Assembly: GCF_000764305.2 (NCBI RefSeq)
Contig: NW_025939421.1
Span: 124,001 to 188,000 of the forward strand
Origin: Hyalella azteca
Taxonomy: Eukaryota > Arthropoda > Malacostraca > Amphipoda > Hyalellidae
Reading direction: 5' to 3'
DNA: 64,000 nucleotides
Positions within the stretch are counted from its first letter, which is position 1; every line of letters begins with the position of its first letter. Positions 48,839 through 60,674 of the stretch are shown here, one piece after another. Below the pieces are notes generated by a model that searched no databases, had not been told where the DNA came from, and saw only the letters and a list, made by a program, of their open reading frames with translations. The position numbers and the translations under genes were made by a program.

Positions 48839-50094
48839 CACAATCAAACTTAAAATCTATTAAGTATTTTTAAATACGAGAAAATATAATTATAATTTAT
48901 GAGGAAAAATTAATAGGCATTGTTCAACTAGAAGGTCGTACCTAAGAACTGCCCCGCCGTAATTATCGGGCCACGAGCAGCGGCTTAAACAAACATTTGA
49001 TGCCTACAGCGAACTCAGCCGACGCAAATAAGCAAAATAAATTAAATTGTAAATTAAATAAAAATAGAGTTGACAATGCCCTCACACATCGGGGGTAACC
49101 CATTCGGAAACGAAGACTTCACGAATACCGTCATTACCTTCCAATACCATGGAGCACAAACAGACCAACGATGGTCTCACAATTGTCACCACCGAATACC
49201 ATCATTATCTTCTAATTGCAACAATTGTTACAGTAACTGAACCTTTCAAAATTGTAGCAATATTACCCGTTTCAATTATTCAAGAAAGGAATAGTATTTT
49301 CCCTTGTTTAGATTTGCCGAACGAAATAATACAAACGACGTTTTTAACCTTGCGATGCAACACTCAACAACGCTCAACTCAACTCGAGAAGCAATGACAG
49401 TTGAAGGTCTGTAAAGGCATACAAAATACATTTCAAATCTTCACAATAATTCAAACTTTTGTCTAGGAATAATCGACCGTCGTCAATGCTATTCGTACCT
49501 ATAATTATCGTTATCGATCGTCAATAGACCAAGGGTATAGATATCAGACCTAGCTTAAAATTACGCTCTGCCTTTTATTAATCTATTTTTTCCATTTATT
49601 TCTTTAATAAAGTTTGCTTCCAGTAAAATTTCAGGATGTGTTGCTTTGTTTTTATTATTCAAGTTATATTATAGAAGATACTTTTTTCTTGTTAGTACTA
49701 CAAATATCACACGAACGAGCCCTTGCAAGCACCAGAAAACGACCCCAATAGAAATCGGAAGTAACAAAGACTATGTATTTAAATATTTAAATACTGGTAA
49801 TGTATTTATATTACCGGTATATATACCAAATATATTATATATGCCAAAGTTTATGGCAAGACGGAGTAAAAGTTACTGTAAGAGAGAAGATTTGAAGAAT
49901 TATACAGTAAATGTCGTACCTAATACACCACAGTAACTGTAACGATTCCAGAGAAGAAGAAAAAGCTAAAAAAGTTGAATAATAATGAGAAATGCATAGG
50001 AAATAGGAGGAAATTTAGAGTTGGAACGTGGCAAGGATAAAAGGAGAATTCGATAAGAAATGAAAATGGAAAACATAAGACCGGAAATTTAACA
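48839..50094. other. Intronic sequence, no gene recognised
   Basis: Two modest plus-strand open frames (49149-49397 and 49646-49936) lack recognisable domains or splice support. Confidence 0.5.
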
Positions 50095-50340
50095 ACAATA
50101 GTTATCTTGCGTTATCATCATCAGGAAACATAACAACGGCAAGAACAAGAGTCATCATCCATTATCAACATCAGGAAACATAACAACGACAAGAACAATA
50201 GTTATCTTTCGTTATCAACATCGGGAAACATAACGTCAAGAACAATAGTTATCTTCCGTTATCAACATCAGGAAACATAACAACGGCAAGAACAATAGTT
50301 ATCTTGCGTTATCAACATCAGGAAACATAACAATGGCAAA
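50095..50340. repeat. 50-bp minisatellite, five copies
   Basis: The unit contains GTTATCTTGCGTTATCAACA followed by TCAGGAAACATAACAACGGC. Confidence 0.95.
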
Positions 50341-50409
50341 ACCAATGGGTTTTTTGAAACAATTGAGTATTTAGATATACATGAAAAAAAAAATAAGAAA
50401 AAAATTTAT

Positions 50410-50935
50410 GGAGAAGAGAACAAATAAACAAATAAAAAAAAGTCAACAGATGAACAAATAACAAAATAATTCAACAGATGAACAAATAAAAATAAGTAAA
50501 CAGATAAACGAATAACAAAATAATTCAACAGATGAACAAATAACAAAAGAAGTAAACAGATGAACAATTAGAACAAATAACAGAATAAGTCAACAGATGA
50601 ACAAATAACCGAATAATTCAACAGATGAACAAATTAGAGAATAATTCAACCGAAGAACAAATAACTAAATAGGTCAACAGATGAACAAATAACAGAATAA
50701 TTCCGCAGCTGAACAAATAACCGAATAATTCAACAGATGAACAAATAACAATATAATTCGACAAATGAACAAATAACCGAATAATTCGAGAAATGAACAA
50801 ATAACAGAATAATTCAACAGATGAACAAATAACAGAATAATCCAACAGATAAACAAATAACCGAATAATTCAATAGATGAACAAATAACAGAATAATTCA
50901 ACAGATGAACAAATAACCGATAAAGAGGTACGGAA
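50410..50935. repeat. 28-bp minisatellite, about 17 copies
   Basis: The unit is close to TCAACAGATGAACAAATAAC plus CGAATAAT. Open frames on the minus strand are by-products. Confidence 0.95.
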
Positions 50936-51219
50936 CTAAGTGCGATGTTGCCGCTCGTTGTCTTGACGTTTGGGCAGCGAGTATCAAAACTCAAGAAACT
51001 ACAACTACTTTACGAACTGAGCCGAGCACGAACTGTACGCAAGCTGGTGTACGGAATCTGGGGCCATACTTTCAAAACTCGCTATAAGTGAACGTACGTA
51101 CTTACGCTCTATTTTCTTGTCTATGATTGGTGGATTTTGCTTGAAAGGCCGTCAATGATTGGCTGATGAACTTACGATCTCTTAACTTTTTTTGAAAGTA
51201 TAGCCCCTGGTGTGCAGAA

Positions 51220-52200
51220 ATGTACGCAAGTGTACGCAATATACCAGTATGCGCAGACCCGCATATACCAGTATAAGTGTCCAGTATACAAGTATACGCG
51301 GAGCAGTACACACATTACACAAGTAGAACCAAACTAGTATATACCAGTATATGCGTCCAGTATATACCTGTATACGCCAGCCAGTATACCCAGACAGGTA
51401 TACACAATTATACACACTTCCTATACACCAATATACGTAGACGAGTATACACAAGCACACACCAGTATACACAAGCATACACCAGTATACACAATCATAC
51501 ACCAGCATACACATGCATACACCAGTATACACAAGCATACACCAGCATACATAGGCCACTTGCTCCCAGTATAGGAATACACGTCAGTATACATGGACCA
51601 TTATACACCAGTATACGCTGGTATACATCAGTATACGCCAGTACACACCAATATACGCCAGTACACACCAGTATACACCAGTACACACCAGTATACACCA
51701 GTACACACCAGTATACGCCAGTATAGACTAGTATACGCCAGTATAGACAGTGTACGCGTTCCAGTATATACCAGTGTACGCGTTCCAGTATATACCAGTG
51801 TATGAGTTTCAGTATATACCAGTATACGCCGGCCAGTATACCCGGACCATTATACACCATTATACACACTTCTTATACACCAATACACGTAGACGAGTAT
51901 ACACAAGCATACACCAGCATACATAGGCCACTTGCTCCCAGTATAGGAATACACGTCAGTATACATGGACCATTATACACCAGATACGCTGGTATACACC
52001 AGTACACACCAGTACACGCCAGTATACACCAGTACACACCAGTATACGCCAGTACACACCAGTACACACCAGTATACACCAGCATACACCAGTACACACC
52101 AGTACACACCAGTATACACCAGTACACACCAGTACACACCAGTACAGTACACACCAGTATACACCAGCATACACCAGTACACACCAGTATCTACAGGCGC
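51220..52200. repeat. 10-bp satellite-like array with higher-order duplication
   Basis: Roughly 90 copies of ACACCAGTAT variants, alternating GTATACACCA and GTACACACCA. A segment containing GCCACTTGCTCCCAGTATAG occurs at about 51556 and again at about 51929, showing a 370-bp-scale duplication within the array. Long open frames here are by-products. Confidence 0.95.
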
Positions 52201-53704
52201 GTAGATGCAGTAAGATAAGACGCCTACGCGAGCCAGACTCGTTAACGTCGCCGAGGCAGCGCACTCGCGATATTCGGATCAACTTAGCGAGGCTGCTAAC
52301 TAATTTTTTCTTAATTGAAGCTATTAATAGTTACCGAAATATTCAATAATACGTCTTTTAAGCTCCTGCTTTATTATCTATTTAGCGGTGGCAATTGTCC
52401 CTTGACGTGTTGGTTTTGGCGCTTTTAGCAGCTTTTTCTTCATAATCAAATTTCTCTTTAATATAGTAACGTATGGTATAAAACTGAATTAAATAAATAT
52501 AAGAAATAATAGTTTCTCTCTCAATTCTTTACTATTGATTATGAAGAATTTGACTTTTGATTAGAAAGTGATCACCCAGAATAATCCATGATTATGCATG
52601 GTAAGTTTAACACGATAGAAATTGAGACTATAAACTAATAAAGCGAGTAATCATACTGAGCCTTATTAAACTAGCTGGTTCAATTGAACATCAGACTGAC
52701 ACTCATTAAACTACCTGCATCAATTGACCATTAGATTGACACTCATTAAACTACCTGGATCAATTGACCATGAGACTGACACTCAATAAACTACCAGGGT
52801 TTACGAGAGTAAACTAGTAGGTATATTCAAGCTTCTGAAGATTTAGCAGAATTGCAGAACTAAGCAAAACCATCCGGGTTTTCTGATGGTTGGTAAGCCT
52901 GAGTTCTTTTCACTGTCAAAAGATTTCAAGGAAAGAGTTGAAATTGATTTAAAAAAATTAATTGCTTTGGTCGAATCTCGACGAAAATTTTTCAGCAATG
53001 CTCTATTGCCTTTTATTTTCTAATATTCACTTGTGAAGAAAACGCTTCAAAAATTCGGAAGTAAGCATTAAACTAGCGGTGACTGCCACGCTTACCACGA
53101 CGACTAATCATATTATTGACTATCATCCAAACATTTAACGATGATGAATTAACATTTTACGATGATGAACCATCATTCGTCCAGCCGTCCACACATTAGG
53201 CTAATGACTATCATATTAGGCTAATGACGACTCATCATATTATTGACTATCATTTTACAGTTTTACGATGATGAATTAATATTTTACGATGATGAACCAT
53301 CATTCGTCAAGGCTAATGTCTCATTGGCTTCCATAATAATGGAAACTAACGAACAAAATGCATTGCATCTGGCGACATTAATGAGAAGACACTAATGTCG
53401 GCCTCACTAGACGTCTGCAAATGTTTAATTTAATCATTGTCCTCATATAAGGTTAAATAAATGAGGTTTTAATGCCATTTGATACCCTTACAAATCGTTA
53501 TAGTATTGTTTAATTTTGTTGTGTTTGAGATTAAAGAAATAAGGTTCACGGTAAATTGCGATCCTTAAAACATCCTTCTAAAGTCGTTGCTAATTTAAAA
53601 TAACAGTAATTGCTCTTATTAGAACCATTATTTAATAATAAACCACAAACACAGCCGCCTCCGCTAGCGTGATCCGAATATCGTGTCTGCGCGACCTGTG
53701 TGAA
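52201..53704. other. Intronic sequence with two tandem duplications
   Basis: A 40-bp unit (CATTAAACTACCTGCATCAA type) repeats three to four times at 52660-52800. A roughly 120-bp unit with TTTACGATGATGAA and CCATCATTCGTC is duplicated at 53110-53315. Confidence 0.7.
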
Positions 53705-53879
53705 CACTAAAAGAAATGAATGGTAAATATTGTCCGAATAGTGACACGCGTTCTTACACGATGCAAAGAGGACGTAGTACTGACACGCCCACTTGCTGGA
53801 CCAAGCAGAATTTAGATGACCCACATAAGGGCAAAAATGTGTCACTATTTGAACAAAATCCCACTCGTTTCTCTAAGTG
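53705..53879. mobile_element. MITE-like element, family A, copy 5
   Basis: This 175-bp copy begins CACTAAAAGAAATGAATGG and ends TTTCTCTAAGTG. It contains GGACGTAGTACTGACACGCC and GATGACCCACATAAGGGC. Same orientation as copies 1 and 6. Confidence 0.8.
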
Positions 53880-55065
53880 ACATACGTCTTCGATCGCTAC
53901 CCAACATAAGTTTTAAGATAAACTTTAATAAAGTTTTAACATGAACATATTTCCGTTTAGAAACAGGCCTCATATTAAATGTGCGATGGACATTCAACAT
54001 AGAAAATCAATAAACAAAAATAATAGTGAAAATTCAGCCTAGAAATAGATCGATCAACATAGAATTTTTAAATACAATCAATAGTAGAATATATGCATAG
54101 AAGTAAGATATACCGATGCAAGAATTAAATAGTACAACTAATATTTATTTAAAAGCATGTATTTATCGTCATTATTACTTGGGAAAATGCTTTTAATTGT
54201 GATTGTGAAACAAAAAACTTGCAGAGAATCAAGTTTTATTTAAATTCCTCGACGATGGTTAACTTAAAAATTTATTTTTATTGTTCTACCTAAATATTCT
54301 GTTGAACTTAACCAGTTAAACGAGCAATTCAATTTAAAACGGAGCTAATAAATTTTATTCATCTATGTATTAAAAGCATCTCAATAATAACTAAAAATAA
54401 AAACAGAAACATAAAAAATTACACATAATTTTAAAATGAATTAAATGAAAGATAACGAATTCAAGAAAAAAGGCACATAATCAAGGAAAATATCAATTAA
54501 TAATCTTATGCATTCTTCATAATTTTATAATCATATAATCATTACCGTAAATAAGTCGACATTTTAAATGGCAAGCGTCAATAAAGATTTTACAAAACAA
54601 TTCAAATAACAACTCATAGTTATTGCTTGCAATTTTACTTACAATAACAATTTACATAATATGATTTTACTTAAATAATAAAATTAAACCATAAACAGAC
54701 TTACCATGGCGAACCAAACGACATTCGCTGCCGTCAGTTTAGGTCCAGTCTATCTAATTTTCATATAAACATCTAATTTTTAATAACAAAATAAATTTCT
54801 AACTTCAATGAATAAAAAAATCTGAAATCTCGAGCATACTTCTTACCTTCAGTCAGTTCATCACACATACATACTATTATATTCATCACACATACATCGC
54901 TTTCATTCTTCACAATCTGCCGTCTCATCACTCATTATCATTAATCACATCACAATTATCAAACATCATAACAATAAACGTATGTAAAAAATTCCATCAG
55001 CATTTCCACACATGTTAGCTTAGCGCACTATTTTGTACAAGATAGTGAAAAAGAAGAAAAAATCG
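53880..55065. other. Intronic sequence, no gene recognised
   Basis: AT-rich. Donor-like sites at about 54.70 and 54.84 kb do not define an exon of compatible phase with a good acceptor. Confidence 0.5.
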
Positions 55066-55150
55066 TCCATCTGCATCAAATTTTCATCAAAATTCATCCA
55101 TTTTCATCAAAATTTCCGTATTTTCATCAAAATTATCTCATTTGCATCGC
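55066..55150. repeat. TTTTCATCAAAATT-like tandem repeat
   Basis: About four copies of TTTTCATCAAAATTCATCCA variants. Confidence 0.85.
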
Positions 55151-55729
55151 AATTCTTTACACTGCATAATATTCGTCTAATTTAGGTCACGCATCAAGCA
55201 GATTTTTTCTTGAAAATGCAAACACGCATCTGCTTAAACTTTACTCCATTTCCTATATCGATTTATCAGTAATTTGAAGTTTCAAAAATGGGCGAATAAA
55301 GTTTCAATGCGATTGAAATAAATAAATAAAATTTAGTACTTTTATGATATCTTCGACTTAGACGTAAACTTGGTGTCGACCTCTTCATAAGAAAAGGTAA
55401 TGTGTGAAAAGGTAAAGAGAAAATGAACCATGACCATGCAGCTTGATTTAAATGTTATTAGTTCGTACAGAAAAACTTGGTCCTATAGCACCGAGTATTG
55501 TTCTACATAATCACCCATAAATTAAAACTACTTGCCACTATATTGAAAAGCTACAGTAACAATAATCAACATTACATAAATTAATCAACATATGCTCCTA
55601 TTAACATTAAATAATCACGGTCCCAGCTTACGCAGTACAAGCCTGCGCTACCAGTAAAAAAATATATCTCAGTACTCACTGCAGTGAGTGACAGTGAGAG
55701 CATTTTCTCGTCGGCGAAAACGTGAAGTC
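55151..55729. other. Intronic sequence, no gene recognised
   Basis: Nothing supportable. Confidence 0.5.
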
Positions 55730-55835
55730 ACGGACGGACAGACAGACGGACAGACAGACAGACGGACGGACATGGCGAGCACAATATAGTGCATGTNCGG
55801 ACGAACAGACAGACATGGCGAGCACAATAGTGCAT
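55730..55835. repeat. GACA/GACG microsatellite with an N at 55797
   Basis: GGACAGACAGACGGACGGAC tracts occur on both sides, and CATGGCGAGCACAATA is duplicated around the N. This looks like an unresolved tandem repeat. Confidence 0.9.
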
Positions 55836-56359
55836 TTTTTCCATAAATGAGAAAATGCGCTAAAAAGCTACCACCCGTACCCTCAGTAACTACTTTCACC
55901 AACCAAAGTACACGCAAATGGCAAGAATTAAGTACCCTACCACTATCAACAATAGTGAACTACCGCACTACCATTAAAAAAACTACCACCTTTACCATCA
56001 GTAAGTACTTTCACCAACCAAATTACAAGTAAATGGTAATAAAAAGGGATAAGTAATGACCTACCTGGATGGTAGTTAAGTGACGGTACCATTGGGAAGA
56101 AGTAGCGTGCTACTTACTCGAGAAGTTGCGCACACACACTGTATATTGGCCAAACGAGATTTGCCACAAATTCAAACACAAATAAGTCATCATTGAAGGA
56201 CCAATTTATAATAAATCATTGATAATTTCTTGGAAGAATTTGTCACTCAGAATTTAATTTGAAAAAAGAAAATAGGAATAAAAATTCAGCACCAGAAGCA
56301 CAAGTCGATGAGCGATTCTGCGGCACAAGCGAAACGGGGAAAAAATCGTGAAAAATTGT
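55836..56359. other. Intronic sequence with a two-copy repeat
   Basis: A diverged 130-bp unit (TACCACC...CAGTAACTACTTTCACCAACC) is duplicated at 55868-56040. Confidence 0.6.
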
Positions 56360-56765
56360 CGTACACATGACATGGTCGTAAACATGACATGGTCGTAAAC
56401 ATGACATTGTCGTAAACATGACATGGTCGTAAACATGACATGGTCGTAAACATGACATGGTTGTAAACATGACATAGTCGTAAACATGACATGGTCGTAA
56501 ACATGACAAGGTCGTAAACATGACATGGTCGTACACATGACATGGTCGTAAACATGACATGGTCGTAAACATGACATGGTCGTAAACATGACATGGTCGT
56601 AAACATGACATGGTCGTAAACATGACATAGTCGTAAACATGACATATAAACATGACATGGTCGTAAACATGACATGGTCGTTAACATGACATGGTCGTAA
56701 ACATGACATGGTCGTAAACATGACTTGGTCGTAAACATGACTTGGTCGTAAACATGACAAGATAA
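56360..56765. repeat. 17-bp minisatellite, about 24 copies
   Basis: The unit is GTCGTAAACATGACATG. The 17-bp period cycles through all frames without stops on the minus strand, giving three overlapping open frames of 136-175 codons that are by-products. Confidence 0.97.
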
Positions 56766-57339
56766 TAATGATGATGATCAAGGTTCAGTATAATGATGGA
56801 TCAAGAGTGATGTGGTGGAGACGATGGCCAGCTGTTGGTGCTGTACGGAAGTGTGAGATTAAACATCTGCACTCACGCTATAGCAGACGTATTTATTTAC
56901 TATATAGAAATGCGTAAATATGTAAGATAATAGGGTGACTACACAGCTGCACCCATGAAGCACACAGCTGTATATTGTATGAAGCAAAACACAATCAAAA
57001 ATGAAGACCTGAGAGGTTGAAAATGCAGTCCGGAATGAAGTACGTAAAATGCTGGAATTATTAAAAAAAGATTGCACACAAACTATACGCGAAAATTTAA
57101 TCCCACATACAATATTTTCTTTACAACTGCGACTGCAAGTTGAAAGCCAATCAGTTATTAGGATCATCAAAAAATATTATGGTTGATAAATGTTAATGTG
57201 GCTATTTGATTGCTAAGTATGTGTTTGGACAAAAATAACACAATAAAGATTAGGTTAAAAAACACCAAATGAAATGAAGAAAACACGAATAATAATTAAT
57301 TGAAACTATGAATAAATATCAGTTGACGAACGTCGAAGA
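56766..57339. other. Intronic sequence, no gene recognised
   Basis: Nothing supportable. Confidence 0.5.
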
Positions 57340-57520
57340 AATCTTCCACACATCTAACGTTGAATCAACGGTAATACAACGTTTGTATGAACGTTGAAAT
57401 TGAGCTGTTTGAACGTTGACATTACGTCCTTTTAACGTTCAAATTACCTCGTTTGGACGTTGAAATTGCGTCGTTTTAATTTTGAAATTACGTCCTTCAA
57501 ACGTTATTTCAACGCTATTT
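57340..57520. repeat. AACGTT-rich tandem repeat
   Basis: About six copies of a 25-28-bp unit resembling GAACGTTGAAATTACGTCGT. It resembles the interior of the short palindromic element at 21.7 kb. Confidence 0.75.
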
Positions 57521-57579
57521 GTCCGCTTGTGAATAAATGGAATAAATGTAGTCAGTTTTTAATAAGGATAATTTGTGCA

Positions 57580-57760
57580 GAAGAGCTAAATGTGTGCAGA
57601 AAGGGAGCAAAATGTGCAGAAAGGGTGAAAAATGTGCAGAAAGGGAGCAAAATGTGCAGAAAAGGAGAAAGAGTGCAAAATATGAATAAAATTGTGCAGA
57701 AATATAGCTGAAAAAGGCGTGCAGAATAAGTCCAAGTGTGCAGAAGGGAAGGAAGTTGTG
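57580..57760. repeat. 20-bp minisatellite, about eight copies
   Basis: The unit is GTGCAGAAAGGGAGCAAAAT with decay toward the right end. Confidence 0.92.
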
Positions 57761-58220
57761 CATAAAATCGAATTAGACTTTAAAAATCTCTAATAAAAAA
57801 GTGAACAAGTAAAAATAATAAATGTGCAGACATGAACCGTAATTGGAATGACAAACTTGGGTCACAAACATATAGCCACAAAAGTTGTTATGAAAACAAC
57901 ACCGAAAGTTCTACAGTGAAACCACATTAAGAATGCAGAAGCTGCCATGCGAAACCGCCTTCGAAACCATTGAAAAAAATATTATTAAAGTTTTGACAAG
58001 GTATTCAGAAGTTACCTGTTGCTGGACGGTTACCCGGTAACCCGATGCTGGTAACTAGACTATTACCTGGTTGCAGGTCTCCAAGGTTGTGTGCATGTTT
58101 ACATCTCGGCAGTGCAGAAACATGTTACAAGAAAATCTATGAAATGTTGATGTCATTTTAGACTAAGTGTTTCTAAGACTCTCTATCCCGATGTTTTCCT
58201 TAAAAAGAAAATTAATTTTT
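57761..58220. other. Intronic sequence with a GGTTACC-rich patch
   Basis: Several GGTTACC/GGTAACC palindromes cluster at 58010-58080. No coding was found. Confidence 0.5.
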
Positions 58221-58305
58221 GTAGTTTTGAACTTTAATACAATGCCGCTATATGCTTATTTTTTCAAACTTCACGTAGATTCGCTTACACTCTTCACAGA
58301 AATCT
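58221..58305 (-). repeat. Dispersed repeat, family B, copy 2 (inverted)
   Basis: Reverse-complement match to 48752-48838, including AATACAATGCCGCTATATGC. Confidence 0.85.
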
Positions 58306-59283
58306 AAGTTTCCGTATTTAAAAGCTTCAAATACTTGCTTTACAAACTTTTAGAAACTTTCAAGTTTTAATTTTTTCATATTTAAAACCTTTTTTGAAAA
58401 GCAGACAACTTTAAAAAATATAAATAAAAACTTTAAAAAAGTTGAAAATTCGCATAAAACCTACACAAATTGGAAAAATTTCCACGTAAAATGACCTGTA
58501 AAATAGGGCAGTTGTATATTAGATTCTGAACAAAAAACACAACTAAATTCCTGTCCCAAAAATGCACCAAGAATGCTATTAAATTTAATATAATATTATA
58601 ATTTAATGCAAGTGCATTTAAAAATATGACAATCGAAATTACTCTGTATTTCCTAAGGCGGCTTTCCTCGCTTTTATAAATTCTTGCGTCCGCATTTTGT
58701 TTAATTTTATTAATTTTTTAGTTATGTAGCATGTTTACATTCATCTTTACGCTTCTTGAATTTACTATAATAACGAAAATCGTCGTTTACATGCAGTGTA
58801 TAAACCTATATCTACAATATTATCTAAATTAACGTATATAGTAGATGCATATATACATCTTGTCTCGCCCATTGACTTATCACCGCTCGCTTCAATATAT
58901 ATTCCTCTAAATATTTCATCAAGACATTCAACACATGAATAATTTATACATCATTTAACCATTATTCAACAACTTAATCATACTAAATGACTTCATACAA
59001 ACACATGCAATATAGGCTTCATATACACGCACTAATTCAAGGTTTCATACAAACAAACAATTCAAGTCACAAACAGACACCCTAAAACACAAGCAGACGA
59101 AAAAATTAATCCTAAGAAACATAACTAAAAAATACGTCAACCTGACCTAATTAACTGCCGTTTAAATAACCAATAAATTATTTTAAAAACTAACCGAAAT
59201 TACAGGCGATTGAAATTATTATTAACGACTTACCGGGGCCAGAGAAGCAAGACGATGAGGGGAGTTCTTAACTTAGAACTTAC
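58306..59283. other. Intronic sequence, no gene recognised
   Basis: AT-rich. It ends at the donor of the 59.3-kb CaMKII exon. Confidence 0.5.
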
Positions 59284-59329
59284 TAGAGAAGTTGCAGGCC
59301 GTGGCCAGCATTGTCGTAAGAATAGCGCC
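59284..59329 (-). CDS. CaMKII: CaMKII exon: second half of calmodulin-binding region
   Basis: This 46-nt exon follows the 62.65-kb exon in phase 0 and ends in phase 1. It reads GAILTTMLATACNFS and then the first base of a Ser codon, completed by the 45.7-kb exon. With the preceding RRKLK it completes the calmodulin-binding helix. The adjacent threonines of ILTTM match the inhibitory sites Thr305/306 of mammalian alpha. The acceptor is GTTACAG and the donor GTAAGTTC. The family normally reads MLATRNFS; here it is MLATACNFS, one residue longer with the Arg gone. The acceptor and first exon bases are tandemly repeated upstream with a 44-bp period, but only this copy leads into the full coding sequence. 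Confidence 0.94.
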
Positions 59330-59470
59330 CTGTAACGAGCAATGGTGTTACGACAAGTCGTGAGAATAGCGCCCTGTAACGAGCAATGGTGTTACGACAA
59401 GTCGTGAGAATAGCGCCCTGTAACAAGCAATGGTGTTACGACAAGACGTGAGAATAGCGCCCTGTAATGA
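59313..59470 (-). repeat. 44-bp tandem repeat duplicating the exon acceptor, about 3.5 copies
   Basis: The segment AATAGCGCCCTGTAA starts at 59321, 59365, 59409 and 59453. On the minus strand each copy contains an AG acceptor context, TTACAG then GGCGCTATTCT, so four near-identical 3' splice sites stand in series and only the last leads into the coding exon. Use of any upstream copy shifts the frame or meets a stop. Confidence 0.95.
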
Positions 59471-59796
59471 ACAAGTCTCATGTCAAGTCACCTAGGAAGT
59501 CATCACGGAATACACCTCAAAAGTCACATCAGAGTCACCTCAGAAATCCCCCCTAGAAGTCACCCCGACAAATGTGGTCCGAACAAGCCCCAGAAATGCT
59601 GACATCGCAAGCCCAAACTGAAGCCAAACAACCGCGCCTCTCTTTTGGCAAAATTATCTTTATTAATGTCTTATCTAATCATCCTATTATCTAACTTCAC
59701 CGTTAATGTATTGATGTTAGGTTTTCTTAAGTCACCTTCTATATAATCAGCGTTCTAATTCAATTTACAGCCGCTAATTAATCAATACGGTATTTT
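59471..59796. other. Intronic sequence, no gene recognised
   Basis: Short AGTCACCTCAGAAGTCA-like repeats occur at 59480-59570. Confidence 0.6.
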
Positions 59797-60492
59797 ACCA
59801 GGAATTTAAAAGCAAAGATAATACCACAAAAATTCACCATATCTTTATAAGAGAAAACGTTTCGGAGACCAGCTCCATCGTCAGTTCATAACAAAGTGGG
59901 CTCGTTTTGTTCAGGTATAAGTATACCCTTCCTGTTCTTATGCGATCGTCACTAGTTTACAGATGTAGTTGTGCGCAGTGCGCATCAGCGTACGTCAGTA
60001 TGACGTCACGCAATTTCTATACTAGGCTGGCTGAGCATAAGGGCAGGAGTTATAGAGCGGGGAACCTACTTGCACATCCACCTTATTCTGCTGTATACGT
60101 GTTCATGCTGAGCAGTGCAACACCTCTGTATCTGATAGTGATTTTAAAGTTCTAGCTTCCACATCCGGTGTTACTGATCTACAAATTTTGTAATCCCTGC
60201 ATATATTCAAACAGAAGCCTAATCTGAATGTCGCTTTTAGCTCCTTTCCTCTTAAAATAGTAAATAGATAGGCCATTTACCAGCGTTCATTTCTTGTCAC
60301 ATTTACTAGCTTTCCGTTTTAATACCGGCTAGTGGACTTTACTAATTGATTGTATTTGTGTTTCTAGGACTGAAATTCTTCTGAACTGAACTTTGTGTCA
60401 TGAACTGACGATGGAGCTGGTCTCTGAAACGTTTTCTTTAATGAAGATATGGTGAATTTTTGTGATATTGTCTTTGCTTTTAAATTCCTGGT
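59797..60492 (+). mobile_element. Truncated Penelope-like retroelement with inverted terminal repeats
   Basis: An open frame at 59907-60155 contains SLVYRCSCAQCASAYVSMTS, then RLAEHKGRSYRAGNLLAHPP. This resembles the GIY-YIG endonuclease region at the C-terminus of Penelope-like elements (VY--C--C---YV-MTSR----R--EH). After a frameshift near 60110, another frame continues with SDSDFKVLASTSGVTDLQIL and HIFKQKPNLN, also typical of this region. Flanking repeats of about 100 bp, 59797-59897 and 60390-60492, are inverted relative to each other and share AACGTTTC and GACCAGCTCCATCGTCAGTT. The reverse transcriptase is absent, so this is a dead 5'-truncated copy in a CaMKII intron. Confidence 0.8.
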
Positions 60493-60674
60493 TAACTTGC
60501 GATTTTAAGCAAACAAGTGATTTTAATACTTATATTAATATTTTATTGATTCATTTTATTTTAGCGAATTTACAGCTGCACTGCATAATCCATCTTCATG
60601 GTAAGAAATATAAAATATTATACTTTTAAATTCAAGGTTCGTTAGGAATCGACTAGCCACTAGCATTAACTGCA

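Noticed and set aside
51109..51123. 15-nt interval encoding NKKIE-like peptide before GTAAGTACG.
   Set aside because: Pyrimidine tract is weak, and it sits in the 59.3-to-45.7-kb intron where linker inserts are not expected.
51102..52282. Many Tyr/Cys/Val or Tyr/Thr/His-rich open frames.
   Set aside because: By-products of the 10-bp ACACCAGTAT array, where the frame cycles every 30 bp without stops.
54868..54894. 27-nt phase-compatible interval before GTAAGAAG near 54.85 kb.
   Set aside because: The only acceptor is TATAATAG without a pyrimidine tract; position is not a usual site of CaMKII inserts.
56243..56781. Three overlapping minus-strand frames of 136-175 codons.
   Set aside because: A 17-bp repeat lacking stops opens all frames equally, which is an artefact.
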